Made by a program: the position numbers and the translations under genes. A stretch of DNA of 17,739 nt from an uncultured bacterium (GTDB taxonomy: Bacteria; Bacteroidota; Bacteroidia; Bacteroidales; Bacteroidaceae), in NCBI GenBank assembly GCA_905215555.1, contig CAJMQU010000068.1, positions 1 through 17,739 of the forward strand. The letters run 5' to 3'. Numbering within the stretch: the stretch's first letter is position 1; each line of letters opens with the position of its first letter. The notes beneath the pieces are model-generated. The model saw only the letters and a program-made list of their open reading frames with translations. It did no database searches and was not told the DNA's origin. Positions 7,325 to 14,314 of the stretch are shown here, in pieces.

Positions 7325-7384
7325 TTTGCTATTTTCCCTATACAATCTACTTGGATTCAAATGAAGAGTACTAATGTATTCCTT

Positions 7385-7444
7385 AAAAAATGGATGGTCT
7401 GTTTTATGAAAACAGATGGTCTATTTAGAGCAAATAGACCATCT
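7385..7444 (-). terminator. Composite hairpin terminator of holA
   Basis: A perfect 13-bp stem (7414-7426 with 7432-7444, 5-nt loop) and a 7-bp stem CTGTTTT/AAAACAG (7399-7405 with 7409-7415) lie side by side and share two bases. The word GATGGTCT occurs at 7393-7400 and 7415-7422, and its complement at 7436-7443, so the single arm can pair with either copy. Read on the minus strand, a T run (7385-7390) follows the last copy. It starts about 35 nt past the holA stop. Confidence 0.7.
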
Positions 7445-7479
7445 ATTTTAGAGAAGTTTGTACAGTTCTGTTGTACGGA

Positions 7480-8499
7480 TTAATGCAGGATTTTGAATAC
7501 TAACTCACGGAGAATATCCCCATCGCTCAAGGATGGATTACCTATTCCCTTGGATTTTGCATCAGCATATCGTATTTCGCCAATAATCTGCATTGTCTTT
7601 ACTCCGTTGTATCGGCGCATAGCGGCAAGATAATCTTTCGCTTGCCAGGGTGTTCTTAATCCTAGCATATTGGCTATGCCTTGCTCTGACTTTTCCGGTG
7701 CATAATATGCCAGCATCAGGTTTGAGAAGAACCCAAAAAGTAAAGATAAAGTCATCTGAATTGGATTCGTTTTCGGATTTTCATCAAAATATTTTATTAT
7801 TTTATTAGCTTTCAGAATATCTTTTTCGATGATGGCACTGCGTAGTTCGAAATTATTATAATCTTTGCTAATACCGATATTCCTCTCTATCTGTTCGGGG
7901 GTTACGCGTGTATGACCTTTTGGAAGTGTGATAATCAGTTTTTCCAGCTCTCCGGTGAGGCGGCTGAGATCGGCTCCGACAAAGTCTGCCAGCATGGCAG
8001 TGGCTTTAGGTTCCATGTCGATGCCTTTACGTTTCATATAAGAGGTGATGAATGCCGGCAGTTGGGCATCTTTCACCTTTTTAGATTCAAACAGGACACC
8101 TGTCTTTTCTATTTCAGCAGCGAGCTTTTTTCTCCGATCTAGTACTCCGTGTTTGTGACATATTACTAATATAGTGGAAAGCAAAGGTTTTTGGAGGTAG
8201 TAAGAGAGCTCTTCCATATTTCGGATATTCTGCGCTTCTTTCACTACTACCACCTGGTGTTCGGACATCATCGGATAACGCTTGGCAGCATTGATAATGG
8301 TGGCTATATCCACATCTGCACCGTAAATAACGGTCAGGTTGAATTCCTTTTCCGTTTCGGTCAGGATGCTATCTGTTATATAGTTGGCGATGAGATCGAT
8401 GTAATAAGGCTCCTCGCCCATGAGATAATACACAGGGCGGTATTGCTTTGCTCTCAGTTCCTTTAAAATATCGTCACACGTGATTTCCTGCTTTGCCAT
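7480..8499 (-). CDS. holA: DNA polymerase III delta subunit (clamp loader)
   Basis: HolA opens the sliding clamp within the clamp-loader complex during replication. The 339 residues match the family length. The N-terminal part begins with PVYYLMGEEPYYIDLIANYI (22-41), the degenerate nucleotide-fold start typical of delta, and continues with VVVVKEAQNI (87-96) and a central helical part with FVGADLSRLTGELEKL (172-187), its most recognisable signature. The C-terminal collar helices end at GDILRELVFKILH. Start ATG at 8497-8499. It lies 8 nt downstream of the AMP nucleosidase gene, so the two are almost surely co-transcribed, and ends at a composite terminator. Confidence 0.92.
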   Translation of the reverse strand: MAKQEITCDDILKELRAKQYRPVYYLMGEEPYYIDLIANYITDSILTETEKEFNLTVIYGADVDIATIINAAKRYPMMSEHQVVVVKEAQNIRNMEELSYYLQKPLLSTILVICHKHGVLDRRKKLAAEIEKTGVLFESKKVKDAQLPAFITSYMKRKGIDMEPKATAMLADFVGADLSRLTGELEKLIITLPKGHTRVTPEQIERNIGISKDYNNFELRSAIIEKDILKANKIIKYFDENPKTNPIQMTLSLLFGFFSNLMLAYYAPEKSEQGIANMLGLRTPWQAKDYLAAMRRYNGVKTMQIIGEIRYADAKSKGIGNPSLSDGDILRELVFKILH

Positions 8500-8507
8500 A
8501 TCTTGTT

Positions 8508-9284
8508 TTACCAGTCGAATTTCAGATGTTTTACGGTTTTCTTTTCATCGATAATCATACGCAGGGAGGCGATGCCTATTTCAACATGCTCCGTCACGTA
8601 GTTTTGAGTAACCATATTATCGCTTTTATCGGTTTTCACTCCTTCGGGTATCATAGGTTGGTCGGAAACCAACAGAATGGCACCGGTCGGGATGTGGTTG
8701 GCAAAACCGCAGCTGAACAGGGTTGCAGTTTCCATATCGACGGCCATGGCACGGGTTTTCTTGAGATATTCCTTAAATTCTTCGTCATGTTCCCAAATGC
8801 GACGGTTGGTAGTGTACACAGTACCTGTCCAGTAGTCGCGGGCATGGTCACGGATAGATGAAGAAACAGCACGCTGCAACATAAAAGCCGGGAGTGCCGG
8901 TACTTCGGGCGGGAAGTAGTCGTTGGAAGTTCCTTCGCCACGGATAGCAGCAATGGGAAGGATAAGATCCCCTATTCGATTTTTCTTGTCGATGCCACCG
9001 CACTTGCCTAGAAACAGACAAGCTTTAGGCTGAATAGCACTTAGCAAATCCATGATAATAGCAGCGTTAGGGCTTCCCATACCAAAGTTGATGATGGTCA
9101 TACCCTCTGCCGAAGCAGACGTCATATTAGCGTCCTTGCCAAGAACAGGCACATTGAATTTCTCTGCGAAAATATCTACATACTTGTTGAAGTTAGTCAG
9201 CAGAATATACTCTCCGAAGTCCTCAAGTCTACGTTTTGTGTAACGAGGCAGCCAGTTAGCTACGATTTCTTGCTTTGTTTTCAT
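8508..9284 (-). CDS. amn: AMP nucleosidase, short form
   Basis: It is expected to split AMP into adenine and ribose 5-phosphate, which controls the AMP pool. The protein has the PNP/UDP phosphorylase fold: GMGSPNA (68-74), FLGKCGGID (91-99), the ribose-binding VDMETATLF (182-190) and SDQP (207-210). At 258 residues it lacks the extra N-terminal domain of E. coli Amn (about 480 residues). Short forms of this kind are annotated as AMP nucleosidase in Bacteroidota from memory, so the class is firm but substrate choice is less so. Another purine nucleosidase or phosphorylase is the alternative. It is the first gene of an operon with holA and has its own -7 box. Confidence 0.82.
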   Translation of the reverse strand: MKTKQEIVANWLPRYTKRRLEDFGEYILLTNFNKYVDIFAEKFNVPVLGKDANMTSASAEGMTIINFGMGSPNAAIIMDLLSAIQPKACLFLGKCGGIDKKNRIGDLILPIAAIRGEGTSNDYFPPEVPALPAFMLQRAVSSSIRDHARDYWTGTVYTTNRRIWEHDEEFKEYLKKTRAMAVDMETATLFSCGFANHIPTGAILLVSDQPMIPEGVKTDKSDNMVTQNYVTEHVEIGIASLRMIIDEKKTVKHLKFDW

Positions 9285-9338
9285 AAGATTTCATTAAATT
9301 TGTTCCCTAAATACTTTAAGGAGCGATTATTTAACTCA

Positions 9339-9346
9339 CAAAAGTA
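9339..9346 (-). promoter_or_regulatory. Putative amn-holA -7 box
   Basis: Minus-strand TACTTTTG matches TAnnTTTG, 54 nt before the amn ATG. The expected -33 position holds TTCA, not TTTG, so the match is partial. Confidence 0.5.
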
Positions 9347-9375
9347 CAATAAAAAAGTAGAATCATGAAATTAAA

Positions 9376-9398
9376 GCAATAACATTTCTTGTTGTTGC
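9376..9398 (+). promoter_or_regulatory. Leader hairpin before the HsdR-N gene
   Basis: GCAATAACA (9376-9384) pairs with TGTTGTTGC (9390-9398) over 9 bp with one G-T wobble and a 5-nt loop, 21 nt before the ATG at 9420. It could shape the leader RNA or be a protein site. I see no clear TAnnTTTG box for this gene. Confidence 0.35.
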
Positions 9399-9419
9399 AA
9401 TCACATATCCTATATAATT

Positions 9420-9869
9420 ATGTTGTCATTAAATTTACCTGTATTCGATGCCAAAGTGGTGAACAGAGAAGGAAAGCCTGCCATTTTCGACGTGATACGG
9501 CGTCGCTATGTGGCGCTTACGCCTGAAGAATGGGTACGCCAACATTTTGTACATTTCCTCCTGAATCATAAAGGATACCCACAGGCATTAATGGCAAATG
9601 AAGTGCAGGTTCAACTGAATGGCACTAAAAAACGTTGTGACACTGTGCTTTACCGACGTGATCTGACAGCACGGATGATTGTGGAGTACAAAGCACCAGA
9701 TATAGAAATCACTCAGGCGGTGTTCAACCAGATTACCCGCTATAATATGGTACTGAAAGTAGACTATTTGGTTGTGAGTAATGGGATTCAACATTATTGT
9801 TGCCGCATGGATTATGAAAGAAACAGTTATACTTTTCTGCCTGATATACCTGAATATCAATCACTATAA
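9420..9869 (+). CDS. Orphan HsdR N-terminal nuclease-domain protein
   Basis: This 149-residue protein consists almost only of the N-terminal nuclease domain of type I restriction HsdR subunits (HsdR_N type). The PD-(D/E)xK site appears complete: E61 in NEVQVQL, D74 in RCDTVLY, E89 and K91 in VEYKAPD, followed by the family's QxxxY as Q104 and Y108. It lacks the helicase motor, and no hsdM or hsdS lies nearby. It is divergent from amn-holA. From memory, similar small genes lie near holA in other Bacteroidota, which suggests a housekeeping DNA-repair or RNA/DNA-processing role more than restriction; that is inference. It ends at a large inverted repeat shared with the convergent efflux operon. 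Confidence 0.8.
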   Translation: MLSLNLPVFDAKVVNREGKPAIFDVIRRRYVALTPEEWVRQHFVHFLLNHKGYPQALMANEVQVQLNGTKKRCDTVLYRRDLTARMIVEYKAPDIEITQAVFNQITRYNMVLKVDYLVVSNGIQHYCCRMDYERNSYTFLPDIPEYQSL

Positions 9870-9892
9870 GGTTGGCATGATCATGGATGAAA

Positions 9893-9973
9893 GATGGCTA
9901 CACCCTTTTGAGCATATGGCTACACCATACTGGATAAAGGGTGTAGCCATATGTTCAAAAGGGTGTAGCCATC
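9893..9973. repeat. 34-bp inverted repeat built from a repeated word, likely two-way terminator
   Basis: Arms 9893-9926 and 9940-9973 are complementary over all 34 positions except one G-T wobble, around a 13-nt loop. Each arm holds two copies of the word ATGGCTACACC, about 21 bp apart, separated by TTTTGA(G/A)CAT. It begins 24 nt past the HsdR-N gene and ends 6 nt before the pump gene stop. There is no long T run directly after either arm, so this is not a textbook terminator. It may stabilise mRNA ends or stop both transcripts. Confidence 0.75.
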
Positions 9974-9978
9974 CTGAA

Positions 9979-12900
9979 TTACTCTTTTTTCCTGCTGAAC
10001 CGCTCTTGCAATTTCTGCATCAATTCATAGAAGTTAGGGATGTAGACCGTAGCAAGCAACGTATTCAGTGCCATACCGAATACTACTGCGGCTCCTAAAG
10101 CAATACGGCTTTCCGCTCCCGCTCCTGTGGCAAAAAGCAACGGCATTACACCGAGCACAAACGCTAATGATGTCATCAGGATAGGTCGCAAACGGATATG
10201 TCCGGCTTGGAATGCTGCATCACGGATAGAATTTCCCTCTGCCCGGAAGTCGCGGGCAAACTCTACAATCAGAATACCATTCTTTGCGGACAGTGCCACA
10301 AGCAAGATAATACCGATTTGTGTGTAGATGCTGACTGGTGTGCCCATCACAAGACAGCCGATCATTGCTCCTAACAGTGCCACCGGAAGTCCCATGACCG
10401 CAGATACAGGACTCGTCCAACTCTCATATTGTGCTGCCAATACCAGAAATGCAACCAATAGGGCCATCACCAGTACAGTGCTAGTGGTGGTTCCCGCCTG
10501 TGTTTCTTGATAGGCAACTGAAGTCCATTCATAGCCGAACTCATCACCTAGTTGTTCCCGGAAGAGCTCTTCCATTTGTTGTATTGCTTCTCCCGAACTG
10601 CTTCCCGGCATCACATTGCAGGTGACGGATGCGGTGGAGTACATATTATATCGGTTAATCTGATCCATACCCAGTTGTTCTTCCACTTTGGTGAAAGCTG
10701 AGAATGGTACCATTTCTCCTGCCGCATTCGGTACGCTCAGTTTCAATACATCGTCAATAACCCGCTGTGCATGATCCCGTGCACCCAGTTTCACTTGATA
10801 AATACGTCCGAATTCTACGAAATCATTTACGTAGGCAGCCCCCATATAGTATCCCAATGTGGTGAAAACACTGTTCAACGGAATACCCATTAACTGTACC
10901 TTATCACGGTCGATATTCAGAAAATACTGTGGTACGTTGGCTTGGTATTGGCTGCTGACACTGGCTAATGCAGGTTTTGTGTGATACGTTTCCATTAGTG
11001 TCTCTATGGCGCGTTGCATCTCTGTCGCTCCCAGATTCTTTTTGTCTTCCAGTTGCAACTGCAATCCGCCTGTGGCACCCAGTCCGGGAATGGCCGGGGG
11101 AACCATGGCAAATACTTCTGCTTCCTGTATGCCATAAGCTTGGGCGTTGAAACGGTTGACGACAGCCTGTGCGGTGTGTTCTTTGCCTTTACGCTCATCC
11201 CAGTTTTTCAGAATCACGAAATAGGTTCCGGAGTTACTTTGTTCTCCGCCTCCCATCACGGAGAAGCCGGATATACCGATGTAGTTTTTCACTTCGGGAT
11301 AACTGTTGAGAATTTCGTTGATTTCTCGCCCTACGGTTTCCGTCCGTTCCAGGCTTGAGGCGGGTGGTAACTGCACTACGGCAAGGAAATATCCGTCATC
11401 TTCTTCGGGGATGAATGTACTGGGCCATTTGATGAATAGGATGACTGCCAGGACCGTAAACACTGCATAAGAGAAAAGTGCCGTACCCGGACGTCGGAGC
11501 AGCCAGCCTACAGTCCTGTCATATATCCCTTGTGTTTTGTCGTACACAAAGTTGAATCCCCGGAAGAGTGGCGATTTGGCAGGTTTGGTGGGTTGCAATA
11601 TCAGAGCGCATAGTGCCGGAGTCAGAGTCAACGAGTTTATGCCACTCAATACGGTACTGGCGGCAATGGTCAGGGCAAATTGTTTGTAAAGCTGTCCCGA
11701 AATACCGCTAATGAGCATTGTGGGGATGAATACGGCAAGCAACACCAGCACCACGCCCACAATCGGACCGGTAATCTCTCCCATTGCCTTGATTACTGCC
11801 TCACGGGCACTGTATTGTCCGGTGTCGAGCAACCGGCTCGAATTTTCTACTACCACAATGGCATCGTCCACCACAATGGCTACGGCAAGTATCAGTCCGA
11901 AAAGTGTCAGCGTATTGATAGAGAAGCCGAATAATGCCATCACGGCCAACGTACCGATAAGCGATACTGGAATCGTGATACAGGGGATGATGACTGCTCG
12001 CCAGTTTTGTAGAAAGAGGAAAATGACGAGTACCACGAGTAAGGTCGTTTCCAAGAAAGTTACCAATACTTCATCTACCGAAGCATGAATGACATCTGTC
12101 GTATCCAGTGTCACACTATAATCTATGCCTTGGGGAAACGATTGCGACAGTTCTTGCATCTTGGCGCGCACACCTTTGGAGACATCCAACGAGTTGGAAC
12201 CGGGTTGCTGATAGATGGCAATGGCGGCAGTCGGTTGTCCGTTCAGGCGGGAAACGACATTGTAGGATGCCGAGCCGAGGTCGATGTGTGCCACGTCTCT
12301 CAGGCGAAGCACTCGCCCACCCGTTTCGGTGCGCAGAATGATATTGCCGAATTCTTCGGGAGAAGAAAGCCGCCCTTTCACCGTAAGAGTGTATTGATAG
12401 GCGGGCGAACCGTTGTTGGTGGAAGTTCCGGTAGCCGGTAGAGGTTGTCCGATAGTTCCAGCGCTGACTTCCACATTTTGCGCTTGTATGGCTTGGTACA
12501 CATCAGATGCGGAAAGGTTGCGGATGCGCAACGCTGCCGGATCCAGCCAGATGCGCATGGAGTAGTCTCCCGCTCCCATTATATTGACGGCACCTACGCC
12601 GGGCACGCGTGTCAACTGGTCGGCTAGATTTAGTGTAGCATAATTACTGAGGTAAAGTCCATCGTATTCCTTATTATCCGATGTCATTGTGAGGAACATA
12701 ACGATGTTTGATGACTGTTTCTGCACAGTCACTCCCTGTACAACAACCGGTGTCGGCAGGGAAGCCTGTGCCACACTGACGCGGTTTTGTACCTGCACGG
12801 TCGCCATGTCGATATCAGTCCCGACGGCAAAGGTGATAGTCAGTGAGTAAGCACCGGATGAAGAAGAATTGGATGACATATAAAGCATACCGTCCACACC

Positions 12901-13113
12901 GTTTACCTGTTGTTCGATGGGAATACCTACGGTTTGTGCTACCGTCTGGGCATTGGCTCCCGGATATACGGCGCTGACCTGTACGGTTGGCGGAGTGATT
13001 TCCGGATACTGTGCGATAGGCAGTATGCCCAGAGTGACCAATCCTGCTACTACAATCAGTAGCGCCAATACAGTAGCAAAGATGGGGCGGTTTATGAAGA
13101 ATTTTGAGAACAT
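9979..13113 (-). CDS. RND efflux pump, inner-membrane transporter (HAE1/AcrB-like)
   Basis: A proton-driven pump for hydrophobic and amphiphilic compounds, in the inner membrane with large periplasmic loops. Its 1044 residues match AcrB. The N-terminus FFINRPIFATVLALLIVVAG (5-24) is typical, as is PIAQYPEITPPTVQVSAVYPG (32-52). Proton-relay residues are present: D416 and D417 in IVVDDAIVVVEN, and K944 in LSAKNGILIVEF. Two six-helix halves are visible, with hydrophobic blocks near 350-500 and 880-1030. It is the last gene of the operon, 38 nt after the adaptor, and its stop lies 6 nt from the inverted repeat. Coding DNA is richer in G+C than the housekeeping genes nearby. Substrates cannot be read from sequence. 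Confidence 0.94.
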   Translation of the reverse strand: MFSKFFINRPIFATVLALLIVVAGLVTLGILPIAQYPEITPPTVQVSAVYPGANAQTVAQTVGIPIEQQVNGVDGMLYMSSNSSSSGAYSLTITFAVGTDIDMATVQVQNRVSVAQASLPTPVVVQGVTVQKQSSNIVMFLTMTSDNKEYDGLYLSNYATLNLADQLTRVPGVGAVNIMGAGDYSMRIWLDPAALRIRNLSASDVYQAIQAQNVEVSAGTIGQPLPATGTSTNNGSPAYQYTLTVKGRLSSPEEFGNIILRTETGGRVLRLRDVAHIDLGSASYNVVSRLNGQPTAAIAIYQQPGSNSLDVSKGVRAKMQELSQSFPQGIDYSVTLDTTDVIHASVDEVLVTFLETTLLVVLVIFLFLQNWRAVIIPCITIPVSLIGTLAVMALFGFSINTLTLFGLILAVAIVVDDAIVVVENSSRLLDTGQYSAREAVIKAMGEITGPIVGVVLVLLAVFIPTMLISGISGQLYKQFALTIAASTVLSGINSLTLTPALCALILQPTKPAKSPLFRGFNFVYDKTQGIYDRTVGWLLRRPGTALFSYAVFTVLAVILFIKWPSTFIPEEDDGYFLAVVQLPPASSLERTETVGREINEILNSYPEVKNYIGISGFSVMGGGEQSNSGTYFVILKNWDERKGKEHTAQAVVNRFNAQAYGIQEAEVFAMVPPAIPGLGATGGLQLQLEDKKNLGATEMQRAIETLMETYHTKPALASVSSQYQANVPQYFLNIDRDKVQLMGIPLNSVFTTLGYYMGAAYVNDFVEFGRIYQVKLGARDHAQRVIDDVLKLSVPNAAGEMVPFSAFTKVEEQLGMDQINRYNMYSTASVTCNVMPGSSSGEAIQQMEELFREQLGDEFGYEWTSVAYQETQAGTTTSTVLVMALLVAFLVLAAQYESWTSPVSAVMGLPVALLGAMIGCLVMGTPVSIYTQIGIILLVALSAKNGILIVEFARDFRAEGNSIRDAAFQAGHIRLRPILMTSLAFVLGVMPLLFATGAGAESRIALGAAVVFGMALNTLLATVYIPNFYELMQKLQERFSRKKE

Positions 13114-13122
13114 GAGTGTTAG

Positions 13123-13136
13123 GGTTTAGTTGTTAA
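13123..13136 (-). repeat. Leader motif copy 3 (before the pump gene)
   Basis: The plus strand reads GGTTTAGTTGTTAA. It differs at one base from the copy before the adaptor gene, and CTAAACC (minus strand) ends 9 nt before the ATG. Confidence 0.5.
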
Positions 13137-13151
13137 CTATTTAGTTATTAA

Positions 13152-14270
13152 TTATTTGCTGATAGGTTTAACTCTCATCCCATCCCGCACTTTCATCAGT
13201 GCTTTGGTCACATAATGTTCTTTAGGGGAGAGTCCGCCGGTCACTTGCCGGAGGGTGTCGTCTATCAGTTGTCCCACTTCGATATGACGGTAACGAACTA
13301 TATCGGAATCATTCACTATGTACATGTATTTTCCCAATTGGTCGGTACCGATGGAGGCTTCCGAAACGAGTATCGCCTGGCGCTCTTTACTGTATGGCAG
13401 GGTGATGCTGACGTAGAGTCCGCTTTTCAACAATCCTTTTGGGTTGTCCAGTCGGGCACGCAGATTTAAAGTTCCGGTGTTTAAATCTACGTTTGGTGCA
13501 AAGTAATCTAATGTGGCAGGATAAGGTTGTATACCATTCTCACCTAGGTTGACGGTGACTTGTCTCGGCAGCGTGTCCTTTTGTTGGGCTGTTCTTTGTT
13601 GCGTCAACATGGCAAGCCATTGGTTGTCAGCTATATTGAAATAGGTATACAACTGGTCGTCTTTATAGATCGTGGCAAGCGTGACAGGTTGTACACTACC
13701 GCCCACATAACTGCCCACATCTACTTGGTTACGGCTGACGGTCCCGTCGAAGGGTGCACGTACGGTGCAGTATCCCAGATTGGTACGGGCTGTATTCAGT
13801 ACTGCCTCCGCATTGCTTACCGCCGCTTGCGAAGTCGCAACATTAGACTTGGATTGTAGTACTTGTATCTGGCTTACAGCATCACTCTTGACAGCTTCCA
13901 GCATGCGCGAGTAGTTGTTTTGGGCATATTCCAGATTGGCTTGGGCGGTATTCAGTTCAGCTTCCGCTTGTTCTACATTGTCCCGGTAGATGGTTGGTTC
14001 GATGACGAACAAGACCTGTCCTTTCTTAACCCTGCTTCCGGGAGCATAGGCGACGTTTTGCAAAGTTCCGTTTACCCGTGCCACTAGATCAACAGTCTTT
14101 TCAGAACTGAGATAACCCGGATATTCTTTGGTCAGTGTGATATCTTTCACTACGGGAAGGGCGACACTTATTTCCGGAACAGGCATCGCGGTACGTGCCG
14201 TCTCTTTTTTCTCTCCGCACCCCGCCAATAGCGGAATGAGTGTAAGGGTGATGTACATTCTATTTCTCAT
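13152..14270 (-). CDS. RND efflux periplasmic adaptor (membrane fusion protein)
   Basis: It joins the RND pump to the outer-membrane channel. The 372 residues begin with a lipoprotein signal: hydrophobic YITLTLIP, then lipobox LLAGC with the lipidated Cys18, so the mature protein is probably anchored in the inner membrane. The first lipoyl half is near 60-91 (VNGTLQNVAYAPGSRVKKGQ), a coiled-coil hairpin runs about 95-165 and is rich in Ala, Gln and Asn, and the second lipoyl half is TVRAPFDGTVSRNQVDVGSYV (169-189). Beta-barrel and membrane-proximal domains follow. An ATG four codons in would also keep the signal. It lies between the channel and pump genes with gaps of 44 and 38 nt. Confidence 0.93.
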   Translation of the reverse strand: MRNRMYITLTLIPLLAGCGEKKETARTAMPVPEISVALPVVKDITLTKEYPGYLSSEKTVDLVARVNGTLQNVAYAPGSRVKKGQVLFVIEPTIYRDNVEQAEAELNTAQANLEYAQNNYSRMLEAVKSDAVSQIQVLQSKSNVATSQAAVSNAEAVLNTARTNLGYCTVRAPFDGTVSRNQVDVGSYVGGSVQPVTLATIYKDDQLYTYFNIADNQWLAMLTQQRTAQQKDTLPRQVTVNLGENGIQPYPATLDYFAPNVDLNTGTLNLRARLDNPKGLLKSGLYVSITLPYSKERQAILVSEASIGTDQLGKYMYIVNDSDIVRYRHIEVGQLIDDTLRQVTGGLSPKEHYVTKALMKVRDGMRVKPISK

Positions 14271-14280
14271 ATATGGTTAT

Positions 14281-14294
14281 GGTTTAGGTGTTAA
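14281..14294 (-). repeat. Leader motif copy 2 (before the adaptor gene)
   Basis: The plus strand reads GGTTTAGGTGTTAA; CTAAACC (minus strand) ends 10 nt before the adaptor ATG. It matches the copy before the pump gene at 13 of 14 bases. Confidence 0.5.
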
Positions 14295-14314
14295 TCTTAA
14301 GTTGTTCTGTTTCT

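Larger units (their letters stand above)
6440..7384. other. AT-rich region without recognisable genes
   Basis: Nearly 1 kb of very AT-rich DNA lies between the XRE gene and the hairpin behind holA. Stops are frequent in all frames. The one open frame of note (7217-7483, +) has odd composition and runs through the holA terminator, so I do not call it. The left half carries the TTACAATTGT array and related dyads. The right half has an 18-bp palindrome (7307-7324) and a lone TATTTTTG (7114-7121, +) that resembles a -7 box. No DnaA-box cluster, tRNA or insertion-sequence end was seen. It may hold an untranslated RNA, a large control region or remnants of a lost gene. Confidence 0.6.

Noticed and set aside
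6440..7384. Replication origin in the AT-rich gap
   Set aside because: AT-richness suggests it, but I see no cluster of DnaA boxes (TTATCCACA-like) and no dnaA or gidA gene close by.
7217..7483. Plus-strand open frame of 88 codons in the AT-rich gap
   Set aside because: Composition is unusual (many Cys, Trp, Phe), there is no recognisable motif, and its last third is made of the composite hairpin behind holA and overlaps the holA stop.
9420..9869. Type I restriction-modification system
   Set aside because: Only the small nuclease domain is present; there is no helicase part, hsdM or hsdS in the window.
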